A DNA stretch of 64,000 nt from Flavobacteriales bacterium. Lineage in GTDB: Bacteria > Bacteroidota > Bacteroidia > Flavobacteriales_F > PHOS-HE28. This document shows positions 24,549 to 32,267 of this stretch, piece after piece. The translations under genes were made by a program, and so were the position numbers. The DNA lies in the NCBI GenBank assembly GCA_016699575.1, contig CP064979.1, positions 372,001-436,000 of the forward strand, read 5' to 3'. How positions within the stretch are numbered: the stretch's first letter is position 1; the number at the start of each line of letters is the position of its first letter. The notes beneath the pieces are model-generated. The model ran no database searches. It had not been told where the DNA came from and saw nothing but the letters and a program-made list of their open reading frames with translations.

Positions 24549-24606
24549 CCACAGAGGCACAGAGGGCACGGAGAAGGTCGATATGAATTCCTCTGTGCCT
24601 CTGTGG
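24549..24606. terminator. 17-bp perfect inverted repeat, probable terminator and dispersed repeat
   Basis: CCACAGAGGCACAGAGG (24549-24565) and its exact complement (24590-24606) form a long stem around a 24-base loop, 15 bases after the GH38 stop and 14 bases before the next start. It can serve as a terminator, though there is no U-tract. Its sequence type is that of a dispersed intergenic repeat rather than a custom terminator. Confidence 0.55.
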
Positions 24607-24620
24607 TGATATTTGAGCCG

Positions 24621-25616
24621 ATGAAGCGCGCACCGATCAGCCATCTCCTCGCGGCCGTGTTGTTGTGGGCCGTTCACACAACCCTGCACGCCCAGGGCTG
24701 CAGCGATGCCGGTGTGTGCACCGCCGGGCCGATGGGCCAAATACCGACGGTGGTGGACACCACCACCACCCGACCGAGCCGCCACTACGCCAAGCTGCAA
24801 ATGGGTGTGGCGTTGGGCGAGCAGTTCGTGCTCATCGTGCAAACGCAAGCGGACTTCGGGCTTGGGATCACCGATCGGCTGTCTTTTCGGCTCACCGTCC
24901 CGTACATCGTGGCCACCGGCAACCTCGGCAGCAATCATGGTGTGGGCGACATGATACCGGCGTTCAGCTATCAACTCATCCAACAACAGCGCCGCGACTT
25001 GTCCGCTTTCGTTGGCCTGCGTTTGCCCACCGGCAAGAGCGCCCAGGAGGACATCGAAAAGGCCACGTTCGGCCCGACCTCGCATCCGTTGCCCATGCCC
25101 TACCAGACGGGCCTCAGCAGCTTCGACCTGCTGATGGGCATGCAGTTCCGGCATGAACGATGGACTTTGGCATTGGCCTACCAGCACATCCTCTCGCAGG
25201 ACAACCAGAACAGGTTCATGCACGAATTCTGGCAGGACGAGCCGGCCGCGTTGGAGTACTGGGAAGCGTTTGCGTTGGAGCGGGCTGACGATGCCGTCGC
25301 GCGGCTTCAGCGCACCTTCATCAGCGGCAACTACGCGTTGCAGCCTGGCCTGCTGGCCATCTACCACATGGACGAGGATTCACGCCTTGAACGGGTGAAC
25401 GAACCGAACTACTTCGGCGAATTCGAACTGGAACGGCGGGACATCGACGGCACGAGGGGCCTGACAGTGAACGTGACCTTCGATGCGCGGCGCGACCTGA
25501 GCGAGCGTTGGGCGCTTGAGGGCGGCCTTGCCGCACCGGTGCACGCGCGGAAAGTCCGGCCCGATGGCCTCACCCGCAATGCGATCCTTCAACTGGGGCT
25601 GCGCTACTTGTTCTGA
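24621..25616 (+). CDS. Outer-membrane beta-barrel protein of unknown function
   Basis: A 331-residue secreted protein with signal peptide (MKRAPISHLLAAVLLWAVHTTLHA). The mature part has alternating amphipathic strands, for example ERWTLALAYQHIL, and ends in ILQLGLRYLF, with the terminal Phe expected for BamA recognition. Glycines and aromatics at strand edges fit a 12-14-strand barrel of the transporter/phenol-degradation MetA-like class (PF13557), where similar stretches such as DRLSFRLTVPYIVATG and GVGDMIPAFSY are seen. The Cys-containing N-terminus (GCSDAGVCTAG) could bind a metal. Ligand unknown. ATG 24621 starts the signal peptide; GTG codons at 24603 and 24606 are less likely. Confidence 0.65.
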   Translation: MKRAPISHLLAAVLLWAVHTTLHAQGCSDAGVCTAGPMGQIPTVVDTTTTRPSRHYAKLQMGVALGEQFVLIVQTQADFGLGITDRLSFRLTVPYIVATGNLGSNHGVGDMIPAFSYQLIQQQRRDLSAFVGLRLPTGKSAQEDIEKATFGPTSHPLPMPYQTGLSSFDLLMGMQFRHERWTLALAYQHILSQDNQNRFMHEFWQDEPAALEYWEAFALERADDAVARLQRTFISGNYALQPGLLAIYHMDEDSRLERVNEPNYFGEFELERRDIDGTRGLTVNVTFDARRDLSERWALEGGLAAPVHARKVRPDGLTRNAILQLGLRYLF

Positions 25617-25659
25617 TAACCCGGTCGCTCCCCAATTTTCACACGGCAGATACTCCATC

Positions 25660-25968
25660 ATGAAGAAACAATCCCACGGTGGTCTGGTGTACAGCAGTGG
25701 CCCAAAAGGCAGCGGTGCACCCGCACCCCAGCAGCAGGACCTGCGCATCCACCTCGACCGGCTGAAGGGCAACAAGGAAGTCACGCGCATCGTGGGCTTC
25801 GTGGGCAACGACAAGGCGCTGGACGAACTGGGGCGCGCGCTAAAGAGCAAGTGCGGCGTGGGCGGCAACACCAAGGATGGCGTGATCCTGCTGCAAGGCG
25901 ACCACCGCGACAAAGTGCTCGCCTACTTGCTGGAGAAGGGCATGAAGGCCAAGAAGGCCGGTGGCTGA
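25660..25968 (+). CDS. SUI1-family translation initiation factor (YciH-like)
   Basis: A 102-residue protein with a basic N-terminal tail (MKKQSHGGLVYSS) and a SUI1/eIF1 fold: VTRIVGFVGNDKALDELGRA, then KCGVGGNTKDGVILLQGDHR (about 66-85), the conserved C-GG-K-G-I-QGDHR segment. Bacterial YciH-like proteins bind the 30S subunit and influence initiation fidelity; some act as stress-specific initiation inhibitors. Its presence here may matter because this genome seems to use leaderless mRNAs. It is six bases upstream of the YdeI-like gene and probably cotranscribed with it. Confidence 0.88.
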   Translation: MKKQSHGGLVYSSGPKGSGAPAPQQQDLRIHLDRLKGNKEVTRIVGFVGNDKALDELGRALKSKCGVGGNTKDGVILLQGDHRDKVLAYLLEKGMKAKKAGG

Positions 25969-25974
25969 TCACCG

Positions 25975-26499
25975 ATGGCCAAGAAGAAGACATCAGCACA
26001 GGTCCAGCGCTTCACGGCCACCATCGTGAAAAGCGAAGGGAAAGGCGCGTGGAGCTGGATCGAATTCCCGCACGATGTGCACGAGCTCTACGGCACCCGG
26101 GCTGCCGTGCGCATCAAAGGCACCCTGAACGGCCTGCCCATCGATCGCGCGCTCATTCCTACCAAGAGCGGCTTCCACGTCATCATCGTGAGCAACGGCC
26201 TGCGCAAGAGCCACAAGCTGAAGGACGGCGTGCCGGTGAAGGTGGAAGTGTGGCGCAACGAGGACCAGGACGAAGTCATCGTACCGGAAGACCTGCAGGA
26301 GACCCTCGACTTCATGCCCGAGCTCAAGGCCGCTTGGGACAAGATCAGCGCGGGCAAGCGCCGTGGCATCTGCCACTGGGTGGGCAGTGGCAAAACCGTG
26401 GAGACGCGTGCGAAGCGCGTGGCCGAGGTACTGCGCCGCTTCGAGACCGGGCACGAGTGGTTCCAGACATCGAGTTCAAGACCGCATGAAAGCCATTGA
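25975..26499 (+). CDS. YdeI/OmpD-associated family protein (DUF1905 plus YdeI-like)
   Basis: A 174-residue cytoplasmic protein. The first 95 residues form a DUF1905 beta-barrel (FTATIVKSEGKGAWSWIEFP, VRIKGTLNGLPIDRALIP, HVIIVSNGLRKSH). The rest is a YdeI-like helical segment (DLQETLDFMPELKAAWDKIS, then SGKTVETRAKRVAEVLRRFE). Role unknown; YdeI relatives have been tied to resistance to antimicrobial peptides. The last 12 residues (QTSSSRPHESH) are atypical. A 33-base copy of the sequence encoding LRRFETGHEWF recurs at 27132-27164 and there ends FKSKG-stop, which looks like the original C-terminus (see findings). Confidence 0.8.
   Translation: MAKKKTSAQVQRFTATIVKSEGKGAWSWIEFPHDVHELYGTRAAVRIKGTLNGLPIDRALIPTKSGFHVIIVSNGLRKSHKLKDGVPVKVEVWRNEDQDEVIVPEDLQETLDFMPELKAAWDKISAGKRRGICHWVGSGKTVETRAKRVAEVLRRFETGHEWFQTSSSRPHESH
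26431..26463 (+). repeat. 33-bp direct repeat, copy 1 (inside YdeI-like gene)
   Basis: Identical to 27132-27164 except for one base (T/G in the tenth position). The two copies are 701 bases apart and enclose the gene 26486-27034. Confidence 0.85.
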
Positions 26500-27034
26500 T
26501 CTCATCGCCCCGGTGCTCGCGGGTGCGCTTGCAACGCTCGCACTCGCCTGGATCGGGCGGCAGAACTCGGCGCCCCCAGGGGTTCAAGACGGTATGCTCC
26601 GGTTCCGCATGCCCAAGGCTTTTGTCGTAGTCGGCTGGGTGAGCATCTCCCTTTCGGCATTCATGGCGGCCGGAGCGGTTTTCCAACTCATCGATGCCTG
26701 GCCGTTTGCCTTACTGAGCGTTCTTCTCGCTGCGATGTTCGGTTGGCTTGGCGTACTACTGGTCCGGGATGGCAGGCATCATCAGGCAGCCTGTAACGAG
26801 AGCATTCTCGCAGTAGTTGACAGGAACAACGAACTGAAAAGCTACCGTTGGGAGGAACTTCGTTCAGCACGCTTACATCCTGTCAGCAAGATGATCATCC
26901 TGACCACGCAGGACGGAACACGAATGTCCGTTAGTGCGTACCTCATCGGCAGTGACGCGCTGTTCAGGATCATGGCCAGGCGAACACGACTCCCCGTGAA
27001 GGATCTGGTTGAAAGGGCCCGCGCAATAAGTTGA
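26486..27034 (+). CDS. Small membrane protein with PH-like C-terminal domain, unknown function
   Basis: A 182-residue protein. Hydrophobic segments at about 3-22, 45-67 and 70-92 suggest three membrane helices. The C-terminal 85 residues form a soluble beta-rich domain (SILAVVDRNNELKSYRWEEL, then MIILTTQDGTRMSVSAYLIG) that resembles bacterial PH-like domains in layout. The start ATG 26486 overlaps the last 14 bases of the YdeI-like gene. Both lie inside or next to a 33-bp direct repeat, suggesting this gene arrived as a 0.7-kb insertion. Codon use is somewhat less GC-rich than that of its neighbours. I do not recognise the family. Confidence 0.55.
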   Translation: MKAIDLIAPVLAGALATLALAWIGRQNSAPPGVQDGMLRFRMPKAFVVVGWVSISLSAFMAAGAVFQLIDAWPFALLSVLLAAMFGWLGVLLVRDGRHHQAACNESILAVVDRNNELKSYRWEELRSARLHPVSKMIILTTQDGTRMSVSAYLIGSDALFRIMARRTRLPVKDLVERARAIS

Positions 27035-27131
27035 TCGTTTTGCTTCAAGGGGAACTCAAGCACTGGCAAGCGACTTGGGATCCATCGGTGATGAAGATCT
27101 GGGGCCCCTGGCGACGTGCTTTGTCAATTCG

Positions 27132-27164
27132 CTGCGCCGCGTCGAGACCGGGCACGAGTGGTTC
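27132..27164 (+). repeat. 33-bp direct repeat, copy 2 (displaced YdeI 3' end)
   Basis: This copy continues in frame as ETGHEWFKSKG and stops at TGA 27177-27179. It looks like the displaced 3' end of the YdeI-like gene. No start codon or body of a gene precedes it in this frame. Confidence 0.7.
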
Positions 27165-27190
27165 AAGTCGAAGGGCTGAGCGTGCGCTTC

Positions 27191-27229
27191 CAATACCAAG
27201 ACAATTGAGGTCGCAATACCAGGACAATT
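27191..27229. repeat. Two tandem 16-bp near-identical units
   Basis: CAATACCAAGACAATT at 27191-27206 and CAATACCAGGACAATT at 27214-27229 differ at one base and are 23 bases apart. They are AT-rich in a GC-rich surrounding and lie in the gap before a T9SS protein gene. They may be a regulatory or dispersed repeat. Confidence 0.6.
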
Positions 27230-27286
27230 TCAAGGCCTGAGGCGTTCGCGCGCACACCTACATTGCGCACCCTTGTTACCGGAACC

Positions 27287-29107
27287 ATGTTGCGCAACCT
27301 CCTCCCCTTCCTGATCGGCGCGCCGTTGCTCGTGCACGCCCAGACCACCACCTACACCAACAGCCTTGGCCAAACCGTTGAGGTGAGCCTACCTAGCTCG
27401 TTCCGCAAGAGCGCTCCAGCACGTGAGTGGCCCACCATGGAGGAGAAAGACCTGCCCGCACGCGATCGTAAAAAGCAACGCAACGACTTCAACCGGCACC
27501 CGGTACTGAACGATGCAGCGCTGCTGGAAGCGGACGGCGCGTTGCAAACAGGCTATGCGAAGAGCGGTGGCCGAGCTCCGCTCCAGAGTTGGAACGGCCA
27601 GAACGGTGGCGCCCCGCCGGACCCGACCGGAGCGGCTGGGCCGAACCACTATGTGCAGGCGGTGAACACGAGCTACCGTGTTTACTCCAAAACTGGACAA
27701 GGGTTGAGCGGTGCTTTGCAGCTCAGCACGCTTTGGCCGGGCAGCAACAGCAGCGGCGATCCGATCGTGCTGTACGACCGGCATGCGGACCGCTGGTTCA
27801 TCAGCCAGTTCGACTTCTCCCCGAACCGCATGCTGATCGCCGTGAGCGAAACCAACGACCCACTCGGTTCCTACTACGGTTACGAGTACAACTTCGCCCA
27901 ATTCCCTGATTACCCGAAGTTCAGCATCTGGTGGGACGGCTACTACTTCACCAGCAACAGCAACAAGACGGCCGTTGCGTTCGAACGCGACAAGATGCTG
28001 GCGGGCGACCCGAGCGCACAGATGATCGCGCTCACCGCGCCGAGCAATGGCAGCAACTTCTTCACCAGTGTGCTGCCCGCCGACGCCGATGGGCCGTTGC
28101 CTCCGAACGGTACACCCTGCTACTTCTTCAACCTGGAGGACAATGCGTGGGGCAATCCGCAGGACCAGATCCGCGTGTATGAAATGACGACCAACTGGAC
28201 CAATCCCGGCAGCACGACCGTGGTGAGTTCGCAAACCTTGCAGACGGCCACGTTCAATACGGCGCTCGGTAGCGGTTTCGACAACATTGCCCAGCCTGGC
28301 GTGGGGCAGAAACTCGATGCCGTGAGCGAGATCCTCTACTTCCGTGCGCAACACACGCGCTGGACGAACCACAACAGCGTGGTGCTGTGCCACGTGGTGG
28401 ATGTGGGCGGCGATCAAGCCGGCTTGAGGTGGTACGAACTGCGCGATGCGAACGACGGCAACTGGAGCATTTACCAGCAAGGCACCTACAGCCCCGATGA
28501 TGGCAACCGCTGGATGGCCAGCATCGCGATGGACGACCAAGGCAACATCGGCATGGGTTACTGCCACAACGATGTTCCGAACAACATCCACGCCGGCCTG
28601 CGCTTCACCGGCCGCTGGGCGAACGACCCGCCCGGTGTGATGACGCTGGGCGAGTCCATTGCCATCACCGGAACGGCCGCGCAGACCGGCCTCAACCGTT
28701 ATGGCGACTACTCGCATATGAGCATCGACCCGGACGGCAGCACCTTCTGGTTCACGGGGGAATACCTCGGCGCCGGAGGCAACAACCGCACACGCATCTT
28801 CTCCTTCGACCTGGCCAACAGCATCGGCATCGACGAAAACGCGAGTGAGATGGCCACGAGCGGATTGACCGTTTCCGTGAACGGCGATGCCGCCAATTTG
28901 GTGCTGGAAGGATTGAACAACGATGACCTGCTCACGCTATCGCTGGTGGACATGGACGGCCGCACCGTCATGGAACGCGCGGCGAAGCCCGTTGGAAAGC
29001 GCCTTGCCGACACCATCATACTGCGCGACCTGTCAAGCGGCGCCTATTTCGTGCGCCTGACGAAGAGCGGGTTCCAAAAGGTGCAACGCATTGTTGTAGC
29101 CCGATGA
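27287..29107 (+). CDS. Secreted protein with T9SS type A sorting domain
   Basis: A 606-residue exported protein: signal peptide MLRNLLPFLIGAPLLVHAQ, then a large beta-propeller-like body rich in Trp, Asn, Gly and Tyr (GPNHYVQAVNTSYRVYSKTG, RWFISQFDFSPNRMLIAVSE, YPKFSIWWDGYYFTSNS), repeating about every 50-70 residues. The last about 75 residues are a T9SS C-terminal domain: LSLVDMDGRTVMERAAKPVG, LRDLSSGAYFVRLTKSG and a final KVQRIVVAR. No catalytic motif is seen, so it may be a surface adhesin or binding protein. The lipoprotein gene downstream overlaps its stop by four bases (ATGA), indicating a shared transcript. Confidence 0.8.
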   Translation: MLRNLLPFLIGAPLLVHAQTTTYTNSLGQTVEVSLPSSFRKSAPAREWPTMEEKDLPARDRKKQRNDFNRHPVLNDAALLEADGALQTGYAKSGGRAPLQSWNGQNGGAPPDPTGAAGPNHYVQAVNTSYRVYSKTGQGLSGALQLSTLWPGSNSSGDPIVLYDRHADRWFISQFDFSPNRMLIAVSETNDPLGSYYGYEYNFAQFPDYPKFSIWWDGYYFTSNSNKTAVAFERDKMLAGDPSAQMIALTAPSNGSNFFTSVLPADADGPLPPNGTPCYFFNLEDNAWGNPQDQIRVYEMTTNWTNPGSTTVVSSQTLQTATFNTALGSGFDNIAQPGVGQKLDAVSEILYFRAQHTRWTNHNSVVLCHVVDVGGDQAGLRWYELRDANDGNWSIYQQGTYSPDDGNRWMASIAMDDQGNIGMGYCHNDVPNNIHAGLRFTGRWANDPPGVMTLGESIAITGTAAQTGLNRYGDYSHMSIDPDGSTFWFTGEYLGAGGNNRTRIFSFDLANSIGIDENASEMATSGLTVSVNGDAANLVLEGLNNDDLLTLSLVDMDGRTVMERAAKPVGKRLADTIILRDLSSGAYFVRLTKSGFQKVQRIVVAR

Positions 29108-29442
29108 GAGCGATCATCACCCTCGTGGTCGCATCGGCCGCACTGATCGGTTGCCGCAAGCAACAAGCCGCAACGGACGCTCCCCCACCTCCACCACCGG
29201 CGGACATCACCGATTTCCAAACCGGTGTGGTGACAACCGCATACGCGGACAATGGTTGTGCGCTGCTGGTCGAGATGGCCAACGCAGAGGGACCCAAGCT
29301 GCTCATCCCCATGGGGCTCGATGAGAAGTTCGCGAAGCACGGGTTGAAACTGAAGTTCAAATTCACACCATCGCGCGCGCCGCAGGGTTCGTGCATGGAA
29401 GGCCGACCGGCGGTCCTTGAGGAAGTGAGCATCCTGAAGTAA
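29104..29442 (+). CDS. Small putative lipoprotein
   Basis: A 112-residue protein with a lipoprotein signal (MRAIITLVVASAALIGC, Cys 17) followed by a poly-proline linker (APPPPPPADI). The remaining about 75 residues could form a small beta barrel (TDFQTGVVTTAYADNGCALL, LLIPMGLDEKFAKHGLKLKF, APQGSCMEGRPAVLEEV), with two further cysteines that may pair. Its start overlaps the stop of the upstream T9SS protein by four bases, and the oxidoreductase follows after three bases. Function unknown. Confidence 0.65.
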   Translation: MRAIITLVVASAALIGCRKQQAATDAPPPPPPADITDFQTGVVTTAYADNGCALLVEMANAEGPKLLIPMGLDEKFAKHGLKLKFKFTPSRAPQGSCMEGRPAVLEEVSILK

Positions 29443-29445
29443 GGC

Positions 29446-31146
29446 ATGGAGGCCAGGACCGCTTCGCCGCCCGGGCAATGCGATGTGGTGGTGATCGGTG
29501 CAGGTATGGGCGGTCTCACGGCCGCTGCGCTGCTCTCACGCGCAGGCTTGAGCGTGCAGGTGTTGGAGATGGACGCGCGGCCGGGCGGCTACCTCGCAGG
29601 CTTCCGCCGCAAGGATTTCCGGTTCGACAGCGCTATCCACTGGCTGAACCAGCTCGGGCCGAAGGGCATTGTCACGCGGGTGTTCCAAGCCATCGGCAGT
29701 GATCATCCGAAGGCGGCAGCGCAAACCCTCATCAAACGCTACAAAGGGCGTTCGTTCGACTACCTGCTCACCAACAGGCCCGATGATCTGAAGGCGCAAC
29801 TCATCCGCGATTTCCCTGCCGATCGCAGCGGCATCGAACGCTTCTTCCGCGACGCCGAACGATTGGGAAGGGCTTTCGATGGCATGGGCAGCTTCTTCCG
29901 AACGGAGGAATCGATGCTCCACTGTGAACGCCCTCTCCACATGATGAAGAAGTTGCGGTTCGCATTGCCCTTCATCCCCCACTTGCGCTACAGCGGCAGC
30001 ACAGGCATCGATAAGGGGCTGCGCAAGTACTTCAGCGACGCACGCCTGCGCACGGTGTTCGCCAGCGAGATGGACATCCTCAGTTGCCTGGTGCCTGTGG
30101 CATGGGCGTACTACGGCGACTACCAGATGCCGCCCATCGGCGGTAGCCAAGTGATGCCGGAATGGTTGTGCCATGTCATTGAGAAGTTGGGCAATACTGT
30201 TCACTACCACTGCCGTGTGACGGAAGTACAAGTGAACGATGGGCGCGCCGTTGGCGTGCGGCTGGCGCTACGTGGCGTGGAGCGCGAGATCCGCTGCAAG
30301 GCCGTGGTGGCTGCCTGCGATGTGGAAGCGCTCTACGAACGGATGCTGCCTTCCGCGGCCGTGCCGGAAAAGCTGAAAGCCAAGCTGCGCGAAGCCGAGC
30401 TCTATCCGAGCAGCATCACCGTGTCGCTGGGGCTCGATAAACCGGCGCAGGAACTGGGCTTCGGCGAGGAGATGATCTTCCTGTGCGATGAGTCCGTGCC
30501 GCGTGAGCGTCAATGCAGCGGCCAGCCGGAAGAGAGCGGCATCAGCATCCTGGCTCCATCACTTCGCGACCCATCGCTTGCCCCGGCCGGCTTGGGCACG
30601 CTCACACTGTACATCCCAGCCGACTTCGATCTGCACGCGCAGTGGCGAACATCGGAGGGCGCAGAACGCGGGGATGCGTACGAAGCGCTGAAGAAGGACT
30701 ACGCGGACCGATTGATCGCTCGTGTGGAGGAAAGCATCGCCCCGGGCCTGTCGAAACATGTTGTCTGGTGCGATGTGGCCACGCCCATCACGCACTGGCG
30801 CTACACGGGCAACCGCAACGGCAGCATCATGGGTGCGCGCCCGGGCAAGAAGAATTTCCAGCTGGGCATCGCGCATTACCGCACACCCGTGAAACACCTC
30901 TACCTCGGGGGCCACTGGGCCGAGCTTGGCGGTGGCGTACCCATCGCCACGCGTGCCGGGGCGAACGCGGCGCTCCTGGTGCTCTGCGATCTGAAGCACC
31001 CGGCGGCCAAACCCTTGGCCAGGTACATGGACGGCCGGATCGCACCAATGGACCTGGACAGGTCAGGGCATTTCAAACCTTACCCCGGCGACTGGGTGCG
31101 CGAAGCGACCCCGGCGGAGAAGAAGGCGGCCAGAGCGGGCACGTGA
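29446..31146 (+). CDS. CrtI/RetSat-like NAD(P)/FAD-dependent oxidoreductase
   Basis: A 566-residue flavoprotein. The N-terminal dinucleotide-binding motif is VVVIGAGMGGLTAAALLSRA (about 14-33), followed by LEMDARPGGYLAGFRR. The C-terminal FAD-contacting stretch GLYLGG-like HLYLGGHWAELGGGVPIATR lies near 483-502. The overall plan is that of phytoene desaturases, carotenoid isomerases and retinol saturases. It may act on a polyene (carotenoid or flexirubin) or a lipid. A second, partial oxidoreductase of the same superfamily starts at 63893. It probably belongs to a short operon with the two genes before it, since spacing is three bases and below. Confidence 0.78.
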   Translation: MEARTASPPGQCDVVVIGAGMGGLTAAALLSRAGLSVQVLEMDARPGGYLAGFRRKDFRFDSAIHWLNQLGPKGIVTRVFQAIGSDHPKAAAQTLIKRYKGRSFDYLLTNRPDDLKAQLIRDFPADRSGIERFFRDAERLGRAFDGMGSFFRTEESMLHCERPLHMMKKLRFALPFIPHLRYSGSTGIDKGLRKYFSDARLRTVFASEMDILSCLVPVAWAYYGDYQMPPIGGSQVMPEWLCHVIEKLGNTVHYHCRVTEVQVNDGRAVGVRLALRGVEREIRCKAVVAACDVEALYERMLPSAAVPEKLKAKLREAELYPSSITVSLGLDKPAQELGFGEEMIFLCDESVPRERQCSGQPEESGISILAPSLRDPSLAPAGLGTLTLYIPADFDLHAQWRTSEGAERGDAYEALKKDYADRLIARVEESIAPGLSKHVVWCDVATPITHWRYTGNRNGSIMGARPGKKNFQLGIAHYRTPVKHLYLGGHWAELGGGVPIATRAGANAALLVLCDLKHPAAKPLARYMDGRIAPMDLDRSGHFKPYPGDWVREATPAEKKAARAGT

Positions 31147-31164
31147 CCGTCCGCTTCCTTCCTG

Positions 31165-31172
31165 CATCTTCG
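31165..31172 (+). promoter_or_regulatory. -7-like box CATCTTCG, 4 nt before a start codon
   Basis: Same octamer and spacing as that found on the minus strand before the GH47 gene. It precedes ATG 31177. Confidence 0.35.
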
Positions 31173-31176
31173 CTGC

Positions 31177-32172
31177 ATGAAGAAGTCCGTTGTCCTTTCA
31201 GTGCTGCTGCTGGCCAGCACTTGGTCCGTTGCGCAGGATCGCATCATCATAGTGCCCAATTGGAACGTGGGCGATCAACGCCGCCTGCACTACACGGAGA
31301 AGACGTACGAGATGGAGAACGACACGGTGCGCATCGACACCCAAGAGGAATGGGACGCGAGCCTGAAAGTGACCAAGAGCACTGCCGCAGCCTTCATTGT
31401 GGAATTGGTGCATAAGGACGCCACAATGCGCCAGCTCGAGGATTTCCACAACAAGATCGGATCGGCACCGAAGTACAAGGATCTCGTACTTCGTTACAAA
31501 GTGGACAAGAAGACCGGCAAGACCGAACTGGAGAACTGGAAGGAGGCGCAGCAGTTCGTGCAGGGCGAGTTCGAGTTGATAGCGAAGGCGGTCGGCGAGG
31601 AAGACGCGGAAGCCGGGGCAGCGATGGAGGCCATTCTCTCACCGCTCACTTCACTCCTGGACGATGAGGCCAAGGTGAAATCCTACTTCAATGACGAGCT
31701 CGGGTTCCTTACGAGTGCATACGGTCATGATCTGATGCAGCGGGACACCTTGCGCATCGTGGAAAAGGGCGAGAACCCGTTGCAACCCGGCGACAGTCTC
31801 TCCACAACCACTTTGATGACGATCAGCAGCCATGACCTGGCGAAGCAGCGGATGGTGGTGCGGACCGAAGTCATCTTCGACATGAGCAAATTCGTGGAGA
31901 TGATGAAGAGCATGATGGTGCAAATGATCGAAGCCTTCGCCAAAGCCGATGCCAATAGCAAAGGCAAGGAGAAGGAGATCGCAGAAGCCAAGAAAAAGAT
32001 GCAAGAGGCGATGGACAGCATGGAGATGTCGGTAAAGAACCAAACCCTCACCACCATCAACACGCTCACGTCGTGGCCGGTGAAAGTCGTTACCACGGCG
32101 CGCGTTACCGCGAAGGAACCTAGGAAGACAAGCCTGCGCACAGTGACGCGCACGGTTGACGTGCGAGAGTGA
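31177..32172 (+). CDS. Periplasmic protein of unknown function
   Basis: A 331-residue protein with signal peptide (MKKSVVLSVLLLASTWSVAQ). The mature part is mixed alpha/beta, with a lysine/methionine-rich helix at about 250-285 (MKSMMVQMIEAFAKADANSK, then KEKEIAEAKKKMQEAMDSME) that could form a coiled coil. It is followed by a Thr-rich beta hairpin (TLTTINTLTSWPVKVVTTAR). No lipobox and no recognised catalytic motif. It has its own -7-like box and is followed by a GC-rich hairpin, so it is probably monocistronic. I do not recognise the family (it has some resemblance in layout to DUF6263-type proteins). Confidence 0.6.
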   Translation: MKKSVVLSVLLLASTWSVAQDRIIIVPNWNVGDQRRLHYTEKTYEMENDTVRIDTQEEWDASLKVTKSTAAAFIVELVHKDATMRQLEDFHNKIGSAPKYKDLVLRYKVDKKTGKTELENWKEAQQFVQGEFELIAKAVGEEDAEAGAAMEAILSPLTSLLDDEAKVKSYFNDELGFLTSAYGHDLMQRDTLRIVEKGENPLQPGDSLSTTTLMTISSHDLAKQRMVVRTEVIFDMSKFVEMMKSMMVQMIEAFAKADANSKGKEKEIAEAKKKMQEAMDSMEMSVKNQTLTTINTLTSWPVKVVTTARVTAKEPRKTSLRTVTRTVDVRE

Positions 32173-32200
32173 CGGGATCGAAAAGACGTTAAGTGCGGGC

Positions 32201-32223
32201 GGGGCGGCAATAAGTGCCGCCCC
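32201..32223 (+). terminator. Hairpin terminator after 31177-32172
   Basis: GGGGCGGCA at 32201-32209 pairs perfectly with TGCCGCCCC at 32215-32223 around AATAA-type loop bases. It lies 28 bases after the stop and shortly before the next gene. No long U-tract follows. Confidence 0.5.
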
Positions 32224-32267
32224 GCTGCTGTTGTGCACCAGTCCTTCACCGGCAAACCACTAATACC

